Source of the DNA: Eubacterium sp. AB3007
Lineage (GTDB): Bacteria; Bacillota; Clostridia; Peptostreptococcales; Anaerovoracaceae
Direction of reading: 5' to 3'
NCBI RefSeq assembly: GCF_000688015.1
Contig: NZ_JIAD01000001.1
Coordinates: 1,550,001-1,614,000, forward strand
DNA length: 64,000 nt
Shown here: positions 1 to 9,547 of the stretch, piece by piece
Numbering within the stretch: position 1 is the stretch's first letter
Layout: each line of letters opens with the position of its first letter
Position numbers and translations under genes: made by a program
Notes under the pieces: generated by a model
The model's database searches: none
What the model saw: only the letters and a program-made list of their open reading frames with translations
What the model was told of the DNA's origin: nothing

Positions 1-696
1 GTTGATCTCCCTCAGCTGCATGATGGCATGCTCGATCAGGATGATATGGGCGTAGGTGAAGGCGTCGTCGATGGCTTCGATCAGCTGCGCCCGGTCCCGG
101 GCTACGCTGATGCCAACGCTGGAACCCAGATCCACCGGCTTGACGATCACCGGGTAACCCAGACGCGCCTCCGTCTTCTCTACGATGGAGTCGATGTCCG
201 CGTAGTCCGCCGTGTTGAAACAGATCCCATCCAGCACTGGTACGCCTGCTTCTCGCAGAACTACCTTGGAGGCGTATTTGTCCATACCAAGGGCAGATGC
301 TCCTACGTCACAACCCACAAATGGAACGCCAAGCATACGCAGATACCCGGCCAGCGTTCCGTCCTCCACCTTCTTGCCGTGGACCACCGGAAGCACCAGA
401 TCGATGCGTGTCCCTTTGGTTTTGCGCTTCACAGGGTAGGGCAGCAGATATACCTCACCTGCCTCCCGGAAGAAGAACACCCGCTGGGACCGTTTCAACA
501 GCCCCGGGATATCTCGATAAGCCTCGATGTTGCCTACATCCGGTCCTGCAAACATCTCACTGTCCTTGGTGATGTATACCGGCACCACGTTGTATTTCTC
601 TTTGTCTAGATGCATGATGGCCTGGATGCCAGAGATCACGGAAACCTCGTGTTCCACCGATCCGCCGCCAAACATGACTGCGATGTTCCATTTCAT
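1..696 (-). CDS. ddl: D-alanine--D-alanine ligase, C-terminus cut off by the window edge
   Basis: ATP-dependent ligation of two D-alanines for the peptidoglycan stem peptide. 232 codons are visible. The protein opens with MKWNIAVMFGGGSVEHEVSV, the Ddl N-terminal motif with the conserved GG-S-EHEVS core. The LVLPVVHGKKVEDGTLAGYL segment and the VKPVDLGSSVGIS ATP-grasp segment follow, all as in Ddl. The start at 696 is preceded by a GAGGAG ribosome site. It lies downstream of the MurF-like gene on the same strand, so the pair makes and then uses D-Ala-D-Ala. The ATP-grasp C-terminal part (metal-binding residues) is outside the window. Family assignment is secure; DdlA versus DdlB type cannot be decided. 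Confidence 0.93.
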   Translation of the reverse strand, partial: MKWNIAVMFGGGSVEHEVSVISGIQAIMHLDKEKYNVVPVYITKDSEMFAGPDVGNIEAYRDIPGLLKRSQRVFFFREAGEVYLLPYPVKRKTKGTRIDLVLPVVHGKKVEDGTLAGYLRMLGVPFVGCDVGASALGMDKYASKVVLREAGVPVLDGICFNTADYADIDSIVEKTEARLGYPVIVKPVDLGSSVGISVARDRAQLIEAIDDAFTYAHIILIEHAIMQLREIN

Positions 697-824
697 TCAG
701 TAGTCTCCTCTCGCCGGTCTCTCGCCGTAGGTTGCTGCCAAGACCCCTTCGCCTTCGGCTCGCGTTCTTGGGCAACCCTGACGTTGGACCTACCATCCAT
801 TTGCTTCGCAAATGGGGTTAGGTC
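697..824. other. structured spacer between murF-like gene and ddl
   Basis: This 128-bp gap holds two strong stem-loops. The first pairs GGTTGC (730-735) with GCAACC (772-777), then CCAAGA (738-743) with TCTTGG (766-771), capped by GCC-TTC-GGC. The second pairs GACCTA (788-793) with TAGGTC (819-824), enclosing the perfect hairpin CCATTTGC-TTC-GCAAATGG (797-815), and abuts the stop codon of the MurF-like gene. No T-run follows either stem on the minus strand, so they are not clear intrinsic terminators. They could set mRNA stability between the two cell-wall genes. That role is inferred. Confidence 0.5.
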
Positions 825-2390
825 TCAATAGTTATCTGGCAGGTCATTTTCCAGAAGGATGAACTTATGGCCTTCGTCCCGAATGCTCCGCGCATAGGAC
901 ATGGCATCCTCCAGGTTTTCGTACACACGCAGGTGCTCCTCCGGGAAGCCGCTGTCCAGCAGTCCCCGCCGGATGGGTTCGGTATGCCTGCGCCCGATCA
1001 AACAGACGTAGTCACAGCTGGCCGCCGCATAGGTGCCGAACTTGTAGTTGTACTCCTCCTCGTCGTCCCCCAATTCTACCATGCCCGGCGTGATCAGGAT
1101 CCGCACGCCGTCCAGCAGTTTCATGGTCTCCACTGCGGCCTTGGAGCCGACCGGGTTGGAGTTGTAAGCATCGTCGATGATGGTCACCCCATCCTTCTCC
1201 TTCATTTCCATACGGTGGGCCACCGGACGGATCCGGCGCACCGGAACACGCAACTCTGCCAGAGGGATTCCCATCTTGTGGGCAACTGCGATGGCTCCGG
1301 TGATGTTGATCACATTATGGGCGCCCACAAGCTTCGTCTGGAACACCTCCGACTCGCCAGAGGGGGCCGTGACAGTAAACTTTGTGCCGGACTGGCTCAG
1401 CGAGAGATCACTGGCCCGATAACCTGTCCCGTCAGACTCGCTGCGGTAGAAGGTCACGTTCCCATATCGATCCGCGTTCGACTCGATGTACAGGTTGTCA
1501 CCGTTGAGGAAGAGCATGCCATCCTTGGGCAGCGCATCCGCCAGTTCGAACTTGGTACGGACGATGGTCTCCATATCGTGGAAGGTGTCCAGATGCTGGG
1601 GACCGATGGAGGTGATCACTCCGTGATCAGGTCTTGCGATGTCACAGACTTCCTTGATCTCCCCCTCATAGCGTGCCCCCATCTCGCACACAAAGATCTG
1701 ATGCCCCGGTCGCAGGTGTTCCCGTACGGTGATCACGATCCCCATGGGAGTGTTGTAGCTGGCCGGTGTCACCAGCACATTGTACCGGGTCTGCAGCAGT
1801 GTCTGCAGATAGAACTTGAGACTGGTCTTGCCGTAGCTTCCTGTCACGCCGATGACCGTCAGGTCCGGCATGCTGTCCAGTTTCTTCTTGGCGTCATTGA
1901 TGTACCAGTTCCGCACCGAAGCCTCGATAGGCTTGTTCAGGGTGTTGGCCACCATGAAGATCACGAACTGCGCCGCGGCCGCGATGGCTACAGTTCCCGC
2001 AAGAGCCGACCACCCCAGAAGAGGCACCAGGATCAGAGGCAGAAGCACACAAAGCACGGCAGCCGTTGCGATCATCCTCTTCACCCTGGCGGTATATACC
2101 AGGTCCTTCTTGGTGTTGATCTGTTTCAGGTACAGGAAAAACCGCCAGGCGATCAGTGCCGCTAACAGCTGGAGCACCAGCCCAACCCAGGTAGGCCGAA
2201 TCAGGTTCAGGACTCCCAGCACCAGCAGCACCAGAAGCATCCTTTGCCTGCCGTGGTTTTTCCCCAGCCATGCTCGCTGCTCTCCATTCATATAGGTATT
2301 CAGCTGGAACATGTGCAGATTGTACCTGCCCGCCAGCAGTACCACCGGGATCGTCAGGATCCCCGTTATGATTGCGAAAATCTCCATCAC
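825..2390 (-). CDS. membrane-anchored MurF-like Mur ligase
   Basis: 521 aa. Residues 1 to about 165 form several hydrophobic segments (around 1-20, 50-85 and 105-155), which soluble MurF lacks. From about residue 175 there is a Mur ligase core: the P-loop GVTGSYGKTS, the central-domain segment VCEMGARYEGEIKEVCDIARPDHGVITSIGPQHLDTF, and a C-terminal domain starting near MEMKEKDGVTIIDDAYNSNPVGSKAAV, which is typical of MurF. The expected reaction is addition of D-Ala-D-Ala to UDP-MurNAc-tripeptide, and the ddl gene next door supports this. Its start overlaps the stop of the upstream hydrolase by 4 bases, so the two are probably translationally coupled. Another Mur-ligase-like substrate is possible. 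Confidence 0.85.
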   Translation of the reverse strand: MMEIFAIITGILTIPVVLLAGRYNLHMFQLNTYMNGEQRAWLGKNHGRQRMLLVLLVLGVLNLIRPTWVGLVLQLLAALIAWRFFLYLKQINTKKDLVYTARVKRMIATAAVLCVLLPLILVPLLGWSALAGTVAIAAAAQFVIFMVANTLNKPIEASVRNWYINDAKKKLDSMPDLTVIGVTGSYGKTSLKFYLQTLLQTRYNVLVTPASYNTPMGIVITVREHLRPGHQIFVCEMGARYEGEIKEVCDIARPDHGVITSIGPQHLDTFHDMETIVRTKFELADALPKDGMLFLNGDNLYIESNADRYGNVTFYRSESDGTGYRASDLSLSQSGTKFTVTAPSGESEVFQTKLVGAHNVINITGAIAVAHKMGIPLAELRVPVRRIRPVAHRMEMKEKDGVTIIDDAYNSNPVGSKAAVETMKLLDGVRILITPGMVELGDDEEEYNYKFGTYAAASCDYVCLIGRRHTEPIRRGLLDSGFPEEHLRVYENLEDAMSYARSIRDEGHKFILLENDLPDNY

Positions 2391-3262
2391 TTCCTAGCCT
2401 CCTCCTGTGTTGCGGGCGACTCCGCCATCTCTGCCATCGCGGGTGAATCCATGGTCTTCTCTCCGCTGTCCTCTGCCGGGAAATACACCTCCAGGATCTT
2501 CCGAAACACATCCTTCCGCTCCAGGAAACTGTAATGGCCTGTGCCCTTGATGATCGCCAGCCCGGAATCCGGGATCAAACGGTCCATGGTCTCCCCATCG
2601 GAAAGAGGCGTCGCCGTGTCCAGATTCCCCCAGACCAGCAGGGTCTCCTGTCTGATCTTCGGCAGGAGCTCGCGCTGATCGTAGTTCACGGCCATCACCA
2701 GCGCGTTTCGCATCAGCGGCGTGGCGTTTCGATAATCCGCCGACCCCTGCCGACTCTGCCATTCCTCGATAAGCTGAGGACAAAGCATTCGCGACAGGCG
2801 AAGTCCCGCCAGTTTCTTGATGGCCTTGTATTTCTTCACCTTCCACTTCTGCTCGTTGGATCGCTGTGGCATGACCCCTGCACTGTCCACCAGAAGCAGT
2901 TTCCGGATCCGAAAGTCCAGATCGTCTCTGGATGCCAGCTCAATGATGACACGACCTCCGTAGGAGTGCCCCATCAGGCTTGCCTCCTGGATCTTCAGCG
3001 CCTCCATGAGATGGAGGAACCACTGAGCATAGCGTTTTACCGGCCATGCCTCCGGCGGTTCCGGCGTGCCGCCGAACCCGGGGAAGTCAAACTGTACTAC
3101 CCGCATCCGATCTGACAAAGCCTCCGCCACGGAGTCATAGAGACCCATGTCTGTGCCCCATCCCTGAAGGATCACCATCGTCTCCGGTGCCGTATCATCC
3201 GCCGACACCTCCGGTCCCGTGATCTTATATTCTGTCTCGATCCCTTCTACGTTGATCTTCAT
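2387..3262 (-). CDS. alpha/beta-fold hydrolase
   Basis: 291 aa with an alpha/beta hydrolase fold. The oxyanion region is around VILQGWG. The nucleophile elbow is GHSYGG (near residue 100), an acid is likely around VWGNLDTATPLSDG, and the catalytic His is likely in GTGHYSFLE near residue 250. No signal peptide is visible, so it should be cytosolic. It heads the MurF-like/Ddl group and overlaps the MurF-like gene by 4 bases, which suggests a role tied to wall synthesis. The substrate cannot be read from the sequence. The C-terminal 20 residues are low complexity. Confidence 0.8.
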   Translation of the reverse strand: MKINVEGIETEYKITGPEVSADDTAPETMVILQGWGTDMGLYDSVAEALSDRMRVVQFDFPGFGGTPEPPEAWPVKRYAQWFLHLMEALKIQEASLMGHSYGGRVIIELASRDDLDFRIRKLLLVDSAGVMPQRSNEQKWKVKKYKAIKKLAGLRLSRMLCPQLIEEWQSRQGSADYRNATPLMRNALVMAVNYDQRELLPKIRQETLLVWGNLDTATPLSDGETMDRLIPDSGLAIIKGTGHYSFLERKDVFRKILEVYFPAEDSGEKTMDSPAMAEMAESPATQEEARK

Positions 3263-3286
3263 CCCGTTCCCTTTCTCGCAATTATA

Positions 3287-6200
3287 TCACTTGAACTTCA
3301 CATACACCGTATGTGCACTGCTCACCTTGGTAAAGGTGTACGCATAGGACTTCTTTCCTGCGGCTTTCTTGATCTTCTTTCCATCCACCTTCAGGAACTT
3401 GATCCTGTGGCCTTTCTTTGCCTTCATCCTCACGGTGAAGGTCTGCCCCCATTTCACAGAGGCGCTTGCCGTGATCTTGCCCTTCCCTTTCTTCCGGGTG
3501 GTGATCCTGAAGTGCTCCTGCTTCTTCGTTTCCACCTTGGCCATGCGGGCTTTGTATTCGGTGAAAAGCTTCTCGGTAACTTGCTTCTCCAGGAAGCAAT
3601 CGCGAACCTTCGCCCTGGATTCCATCAGGATCATGGTCAGTTTGCTCCAGCCCTTCTTGCTGTAGTCCTGCTGCCTGTAATGCATCGTGAACCAGTCCTT
3701 CATCCTGTCACGCATACGGATCTTGCTGGCGTACGTCGCCTCCTGAAACGCCCCAAAGTTGATCCCGGACTTCTTGTCGATGGCGTGGAAGGCCTGTTCC
3801 GCCCGGTTGTAGATGCTCACGACATCCTGCCTTGCGGCCATGTCCTTGACGCAGGCCTTGATGATACTATCGAAGGCAGAGGTTTTCCCCTTGTAGCCGT
3901 AGGCAGGGAGCCCGGTCTTCACATACTCCCGCAGGGATCTCTCATACATCTTCCGAATTTCCGCCACCGTGCTCTTGGTATAGATCTCTCCTTCCGGAAT
4001 CGGCCGGAAATACCAGCTGAGCTGAGGATCGAGGTCGTCGTCCTCATCCTCGTAGACAGGATCGACTTCTTCCTCTTCCTCTTCTTGCTCTTCTTCCTCG
4101 CCTGAAATATCTTCTATCTCAAAATCCTCCAGTGTCTCTACTGCCACCATTGCCTGAAGATAGGCATCCAGCGTGTTGGCTTTCACGGGGGTTCCCGCCG
4201 AGGTCAGACGCTTGGCGGCAGCGGCGCTTGTGATGGCGTTGACTTGTTCTGCCACGTGATCAAGCTTGTCCTGCCATACGTCCCAGTAGAAGTCATTAAA
4301 CTCCTCCCGTGAGTATTCGCTCCTGGCTTTCTTCAGTTCGATCTGCAGGTCCTTCTGCAACGCGCGCAGGTCAGACTTGCCCCTGTATACCTGGACGTTC
4401 ATGCCGGACAGCCTGTCGATCCTGATCGCGCCATCCGCAATATCATCCGTCAGGATCGCAAATCCCATGAACACGTCCTCGATCAGGTCGGATGTTTTCC
4501 TGGCGTTTCGGATCCTGACAGACGTCTCTCTATATGCGCGGTTGATCTCCGCCCAGACCTCCGGGGAGTAGGTCTCCCGCTTCCCGACTTTGTCGTAGGT
4601 CATGTCCAGAAACTCCTGCACCTTTTGCTTCATGACGGTCAGATCGTCATCCACACCGCGGATGACCTGCTTGCCGACGCGGATATTGCGCACATTCCAG
4701 GCTGTAGCCCGAGCGCTGGCCTTCTTGGCCTTCTTGGATTTCTTTGCTTTCTTGGTCTTTCCGGCCTTCTTGGATTTGCCGGCAGCCTTGGCCTTCTTGG
4801 CTTTCTTGCCCTTGCCGGTCTTCGCCTTCAGCTCGTTGGACCAGCCGAAGAACCCGGTCTTTCCGTTTTTCTTATAGTATGCCCGTACGCGGAACTGTTT
4901 CTTCCCCTTGCCCTTGAACTTGGCTGAGGAGACGGTTCCCTTCACGGACCTGACGTTCTTCCATTTCCAGCTTTTCTTCCCGGTCTTTACCTTCTTTTGG
5001 ATCTGGTACCCGGCGGCAACCGGGATCCTGTTCCAGCTGATGGTGAGGGATTTCTTTTTCTTCCCGGTCTGGCGCAGGTTGTAGTCTGCCTTGCCGGCGT
5101 AATTCCGCTTCGCCACGATCACCTGTCTGGTGGCCACCGCAGAGCCGTCAAAGTTCTCCGCCTTCACAAAGAACTTTCCAGCGCGCAGTCCGCGGATCCT
5201 TCCTGTCTTTTTCTCCACGCTGGCCACCTTCCGGTTGGTGGAGGACCAGGTGATGGCTTTGTGCGCCACATCGGCCTTGCCATCCATGTCCAGCAGACGC
5301 CCGGCGAACACGCCCTTCTCTCCTACGAACAGCCAGGGCAACGTCTTTGTGAACTGAAGCCTGGTGGCCATGGCCTTCACCTGCACCTTGCAGGATGCGC
5401 TGACCTTGCCGCCTGCCGCTTCCACTCTCACCGTCGCCGTGCCTGGCGCGACCGCCTCCAGAAATCCATCTCCGTGGGCGATGACCGCCTTCTCGTTATC
5501 CGAATACCAGCTCAGATCACTGATCGAGGGTTCCTCTGGCTGAAAGTCCGCTGTCAGCGCCAGCCATTCCCCCACTTCCATCTGCCCGTCTTCCGGCATT
5601 CCCTGGATGGTCAGACCTGTGGCAGCCACCCCCTGGCGGACCACCACCTTGCAGGAGTCTGACTTCCCGCCGGCGGTGACGGTCACGGTAGCCTCGCCCT
5701 CGCCGGTGGCATACAGATTGCCATAGTCGTCTACGGTCACCACCGTCTCATCGTTGCTGTGCCAGGTCATGGGCGCCAGAGAGGTCGCCGGCAGGCACAA
5801 AGCATTCAGCCCCCGGTCCTCACCTGTCTCCATCTGGATCGCCTTGCCTGCCGGAAGCTTCAGCGCCACCGAATCTACCGGCACATCCTTGCTTGCATCC
5901 ATGGCAGCCTGCACCGCCTTCTCCGCATCAACGATGCCGTAGGCAGTGGTCTCCGGCTTGAAGGTTCCGTTCTGCCGAGTGGTGCCGCAGAGGATGTTCC
6001 GTACCTGATCCGGTGTCAGATCCGGCCTCGCATCCAGCACCAGCCCTGCCACCGCCGCCGCCACAGGGGCTGCCATGGAGGTACCGCTCATCACACCATA
6101 CCGGTCTCCCGGCAAGGTACTGAGAATGTTGTTCCCGGGGGCGGTGATATCCTTCTCCCATCCGTAATCTGACCAGTAACTGGAAGTACTGTTCTCCGCA

Positions 6201-7258
6201 TCGGAGGCGTTCACCGCGATCACTTCCCGCATATCCGCAGGAATGCTGGGGCTATCCACCCCTTCGTTGCCAGAAGCCGCTGTAAACACCACGCCCTTCT
6301 CGTAAAAGGCTTCCCGAATGGCTTTCTCCTCCACCCGGTCTCTGGCCACAGCGCCAAAGCTCATGTTGATGACTCTGGCCCCCTTCGAGACCGCATAGCG
6401 GATCGCGGTCACGATATCGTAGGTCGTCAGGCTCATTCCGTCCTCGCTGGCGCACACAGTGAGTACCCTAACCAGATCGTTGTTATGCCCTGCGGCTACA
6501 CCGCTGCCGCCCTTCCCGTTGCCGTAGGTGGCGCCGATGATCCCGGTCACATGGGTGCCATGCCCTTCCAAACCCGACGGATCATCCATGGACTTCTGTG
6601 GTTTTCCGTGGTGCACCCAGACGTAACCCTCGCCACCTTCCTTGGTCTTCTGACGATTGGCCTGCAGGTCCTGATGCCTGGGATCCAGCCCGCCGTCCAC
6701 CACGCCCACGATGGTCCGTTCATGTCCCGCTTTCTCCAGCAGTTCCCATGCCTTTTCGGCATGGACGGTTTCCAGATGATACTGGTAGCGGGCCGTTTCC
6801 TGTTTCTTGTCCAGGAATGGATCCTGCGTGACTTTCCCTGCAAGCTTGTATCTGTAGTTCGGCTGGACCTCCGCCACTCTGGGGTCCTCTGCCAATGCCT
6901 GCATCGTCTTCTGCAGCGCCTCTTCGCCGCTGCCATCTATGGTGATCCGGGCGGTCTTGTCCCCGTCCACCGTCAGGATGTCCTCGCAGGTGGCTTCCTG
7001 CGCGTCGATCACCTTGCCGATTTTTTTCTTGGATGTGCCCTCCTGGAAGGTTACAAGCAGCTCGTCTTCCTCATGCTCGCCTTCTGCGAGCAGGTCTTCT
7101 GCCGTCTGTATCTCTGCCTCCCCAGCGGTTTCAACAGTGTCTGGTCTTGGCGCTTCGGGGGGTGTCTTTCCGCCCTCCACGGCAAATGCTGCGCTCGGCA
7201 TCATGGTCACACAAAGCGCCACAGCCAGCAGAATGGTCGTGATTCTTCTGATTCTCAT
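3287..7258 (-). CDS. secreted multidomain subtilisin-family (S8) serine protease
   Basis: About 1323 aa. The start at 7258 follows a GGAGG site 5 bases upstream; an earlier in-frame ATG at 7291 lacks one. A signal peptide ends near AFA (about residue 27). A propeptide-like segment (DELLVTFQEG to VQPNYRY) follows. The S8 triad is visible as Asp in VGVVDGGLD (near 185), His in EGHGTHVTG (near 235) and Ser in GTSMAAP (near 390). Next come bacterial Ig-like (BIG2) modules (near 470-720), a fibronectin-like segment, a lysine-rich stretch (about 810-846), a helical region, an acidic Glu/Asp stretch (about 1050-1075), and an InlB-B-type repeat at the C-terminus. No LPXTG or S-layer motif was seen. 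It is probably surface associated. The substrate is unknown. Confidence 0.9.
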   Translation of the reverse strand: MRIRRITTILLAVALCVTMMPSAAFAVEGGKTPPEAPRPDTVETAGEAEIQTAEDLLAEGEHEEDELLVTFQEGTSKKKIGKVIDAQEATCEDILTVDGDKTARITIDGSGEEALQKTMQALAEDPRVAEVQPNYRYKLAGKVTQDPFLDKKQETARYQYHLETVHAEKAWELLEKAGHERTIVGVVDGGLDPRHQDLQANRQKTKEGGEGYVWVHHGKPQKSMDDPSGLEGHGTHVTGIIGATYGNGKGGSGVAAGHNNDLVRVLTVCASEDGMSLTTYDIVTAIRYAVSKGARVINMSFGAVARDRVEEKAIREAFYEKGVVFTAASGNEGVDSPSIPADMREVIAVNASDAENSTSSYWSDYGWEKDITAPGNNILSTLPGDRYGVMSGTSMAAPVAAAVAGLVLDARPDLTPDQVRNILCGTTRQNGTFKPETTAYGIVDAEKAVQAAMDASKDVPVDSVALKLPAGKAIQMETGEDRGLNALCLPATSLAPMTWHSNDETVVTVDDYGNLYATGEGEATVTVTAGGKSDSCKVVVRQGVAATGLTIQGMPEDGQMEVGEWLALTADFQPEEPSISDLSWYSDNEKAVIAHGDGFLEAVAPGTATVRVEAAGGKVSASCKVQVKAMATRLQFTKTLPWLFVGEKGVFAGRLLDMDGKADVAHKAITWSSTNRKVASVEKKTGRIRGLRAGKFFVKAENFDGSAVATRQVIVAKRNYAGKADYNLRQTGKKKKSLTISWNRIPVAAGYQIQKKVKTGKKSWKWKNVRSVKGTVSSAKFKGKGKKQFRVRAYYKKNGKTGFFGWSNELKAKTGKGKKAKKAKAAGKSKKAGKTKKAKKSKKAKKASARATAWNVRNIRVGKQVIRGVDDDLTVMKQKVQEFLDMTYDKVGKRETYSPEVWAEINRAYRETSVRIRNARKTSDLIEDVFMGFAILTDDIADGAIRIDRLSGMNVQVYRGKSDLRALQKDLQIELKKARSEYSREEFNDFYWDVWQDKLDHVAEQVNAITSAAAAKRLTSAGTPVKANTLDAYLQAMVAVETLEDFEIEDISGEEEEQEEEEEEVDPVYEDEDDDLDPQLSWYFRPIPEGEIYTKSTVAEIRKMYERSLREYVKTGLPAYGYKGKTSAFDSIIKACVKDMAARQDVVSIYNRAEQAFHAIDKKSGINFGAFQEATYASKIRMRDRMKDWFTMHYRQQDYSKKGWSKLTMILMESRAKVRDCFLEKQVTEKLFTEYKARMAKVETKKQEHFRITTRKKGKGKITASASVKWGQTFTVRMKAKKGHRIKFLKVDGKKIKKAAGKKSYAYTFTKVSSAHTVYVKFK

Positions 7259-7350
7259 ACTAACCTCCAACGTGATAACAAAGTAACTCACTTTACATCA
7301 TACCATACTTCCGAGGGGAATGCAAAACCGCCATCCGTCAAAATCCTCCT

Positions 7351-7402
7351 GAAGTGGACTCGCCGGGCTTGGGCGGCGGGGACATCTGGCGCCCGTTATA
7401 AA
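7351..7402 (-). repeat. degenerate copy of the TATAACGAGCGCC repeat
   Basis: Read on the minus strand, this stretch begins TATAACGGGCGCCAGATGTC, continues with a CCCCGCC run and ends in GCGAGTCCACTTC. The two copies at 63631-63680 and 63801-63850 have the same order of blocks. It lies between the protease and the polysialyltransferase-like gene in a 280-bp gene-free gap. No function is known to me. Confidence 0.55.
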
Positions 7403-7508
7403 TACTCACCCTTTGCATTCGGATCAGTATTTGCGGCTGGTGGCTTTGCGGAGCTGCTGACGGTTTATTTGGGGACCAGCAGAAATAGAAATAGCGCACC
7501 AACGGACA

Positions 7509-7538
7509 AGCCCCCTGCTCTCTCGAGCACGGGGCTTT
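7509..7538. terminator. terminator-like hairpin downstream of the glycan operon
   Basis: The stem pairs AGCCCC plus TGCTC with GAGCA plus GGGGCT around a short CTCTC-rich loop, followed by only a short T-run. It sits about 30 bases past the stop of the polysialyltransferase-like gene, where the 12-kb minus-strand operon must end. Confidence 0.5.
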
Positions 7539-7570
7539 ATGTGCGGTCTAAACGGAGGGCCTGCACCCAC

Positions 7571-9541
7571 CTATTTCTTTTTTCGTTTCAGAACTCTCTT
7601 CAATTTCTTAACAAACTTGTTTTTCGTTCTGCGCAAGCTCAGGGCGATACTCACGAACCGATTGTTCTCGAGCCATCTTACTCGTCTGAAATGCCGGACA
7701 TTCAACCCGTGCTCGACATTATATGCGGTAAAGAGGATCTTCAAGATTGCTTCTTTGTCGATGGTTTCCGTGTCAAAGAACGCCTCCAGCCCCCGCTCGA
7801 CCAGCGTTTCCGTAGAGTCCTTTCGCCTGCGGAGATAATCCAGACATGCATAATATGCTGAGTAGATCTCCCCCAGCGCCTTATCCTTGCAATGATCTGC
7901 AAGCAGCATCAGATCATCTCTGCATTCCAGTTCCGAAGAGAGATACTCATTGCCGATATGATCTGTCGAGATGCGGTTTGCATATACATATTCCAGCGCT
8001 TCGTGCATCTCTACAATCCCTTCCTTACAGAAGATATCCAAAAGCTCCCGACTCCAAAACACATTTACGATTCCCGTGAGAATGTGCTCGCTGAGAGGAT
8101 TGCAGATAGTGATGGTACTGCCGCAGCGCTGATGCACCCCGATACAATACCCCATGGAACCTTTACACATATTCTTCACAATGCGCCGGACATCACTGGC
8201 ACGGTTCGTCCCGGAAAGGACCATCTGATAATCATATTCCTCCCTGTGCTCGACCATCAACCGCAGCAGGGCCCCTTGATCAAAGGCCTCCACCTTAATT
8301 ACCGGTATGTTCTTGTGTACTTTCCTGCTCGTCTTTTCCGCAACATCAGTAATATCACCCACTAACTCTTCCGGACAAAGCAATGTTACATGATAGGAAA
8401 AACGCTTGGCTTTCTTGAAGATCCCCAGCAACTCCTTCTGAAGCCCCTCGGGAAGCACCGAACAGTAGAGGTATAGGCCGATGCTCAGTTTCTCGTCGCC
8501 GATGTAGTCCAGCACAAAGTTCTTTAGGCTTCCTTTTTCGATTTTCTGGATATCATAAAGCGATCTCTGCTCACGAGTATTTTCCAGCAGATCCAGTGAA
8601 GAAGAGTAGAAGGTCACCACGCTGTCAAAGGTCGCATCCACATAGTTCAGACACTCTACAGGGATGTCCTTTCGGATCACCTCAACGTTTTTCTGCCTGA
8701 AAATGTCCATACATTTTGTCCCCGCAGGGTGTGGTTTTATCAGAACCTGATGGTTTTCGGCCAGCTGTCTGATCAACCTGCGGTAGAAAAGCACATACCT
8801 CAGATCACTGCAATAATCTGTTCGATACAGAGGTTGTTCAATCAGGAGTATCGCGCCATCCTGAACCCGGACATCTTCCATCGCAAACACAGTCTTGATT
8901 GCGCTTCGATACGCCTCCCTGTTTTGTGCAACAAGATCCTTAAAATCTCTGACCTCGACCTTTTCTTTGAGAGCAGGCGGCAGATCTTTATAATCTCCGC
9001 TACAGATTAAACGATGGATCTTTTCGCACTGGAACTGCATCGGCGGGTAAAACCCCAATTCAATAAACGGCGGAAGCAATTTGAAATACCCTGTGAGGGA
9101 AAATGCCTTCAGCCTCGCCGCCATCACCTTGTATCCATCCTCACAGAGCACGATATTGTTGAAATGCTTGCTGATGGAGTACATCATCAGATGATACTCT
9201 GTGTATATATAGATCTCTTCATCAAAATCCGCCCCCTGGAATTTGGGATAGTAATAGGCATCGATATACTCATCGAACAGCGAGGAACCGATCTCCCTGA
9301 TCTCTTCAGGTTCCGCCTTCTTCGTCTTTCTCAATTCCGGAACGAAATCAAAGATGAACTCTCTTGTGTCCAACTTGATGACCTCGTTGAAAACACCACA
9401 CTTCCGAATATTCTCTACAACCCCATCGTCCATGTTGGTATACTCAACACACAAATACAGATTCGGTTTTTGGTCAAAGGTCAGCGCCAATGCCATAGCG
9501 TGCATCAGATGATAATAGGCAACAACAACAATACTTTTCAT
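7571..9541 (-). CDS. polysialyltransferase-like glycosyltransferase, long form
   Basis: 656 aa. The N-terminal half resembles the bacterial polysialyltransferase/GT52 type: MKSIVVVAYYHLMHAMALAL at the start, an E-D-G segment (VLCEDGYKVM), a EQPLYRTDYCSD motif near 235, and VLIKPHPAGT near 270, the KPHP-type motif that contacts the CMP donor in such enzymes. The C-terminal half (about 345-656) is not recognised and ends in a basic tail (KKLKRVLKRKKK) that could hold the protein at the membrane. It is the last gene of the nonulosonate operon, directly after the CMP-sugar synthetase, as expected for the transferase using that donor. A paralog lies at 35894-38005. Confidence 0.7.
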   Translation of the reverse strand: MKSIVVVAYYHLMHAMALALTFDQKPNLYLCVEYTNMDDGVVENIRKCGVFNEVIKLDTREFIFDFVPELRKTKKAEPEEIREIGSSLFDEYIDAYYYPKFQGADFDEEIYIYTEYHLMMYSISKHFNNIVLCEDGYKVMAARLKAFSLTGYFKLLPPFIELGFYPPMQFQCEKIHRLICSGDYKDLPPALKEKVEVRDFKDLVAQNREAYRSAIKTVFAMEDVRVQDGAILLIEQPLYRTDYCSDLRYVLFYRRLIRQLAENHQVLIKPHPAGTKCMDIFRQKNVEVIRKDIPVECLNYVDATFDSVVTFYSSSLDLLENTREQRSLYDIQKIEKGSLKNFVLDYIGDEKLSIGLYLYCSVLPEGLQKELLGIFKKAKRFSYHVTLLCPEELVGDITDVAEKTSRKVHKNIPVIKVEAFDQGALLRLMVEHREEYDYQMVLSGTNRASDVRRIVKNMCKGSMGYCIGVHQRCGSTITICNPLSEHILTGIVNVFWSRELLDIFCKEGIVEMHEALEYVYANRISTDHIGNEYLSSELECRDDLMLLADHCKDKALGEIYSAYYACLDYLRRRKDSTETLVERGLEAFFDTETIDKEAILKILFTAYNVEHGLNVRHFRRVRWLENNRFVSIALSLRRTKNKFVKKLKRVLKRKKK

Positions 9542-9547
9542 AATCAG

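Noticed and set aside
867..2165. A 432-codon frame on the plus strand opposite the MurF-like gene
   Set aside because: It is a shadow of the G+C-rich MurF-like gene; the minus-strand reading has full Mur ligase motifs.
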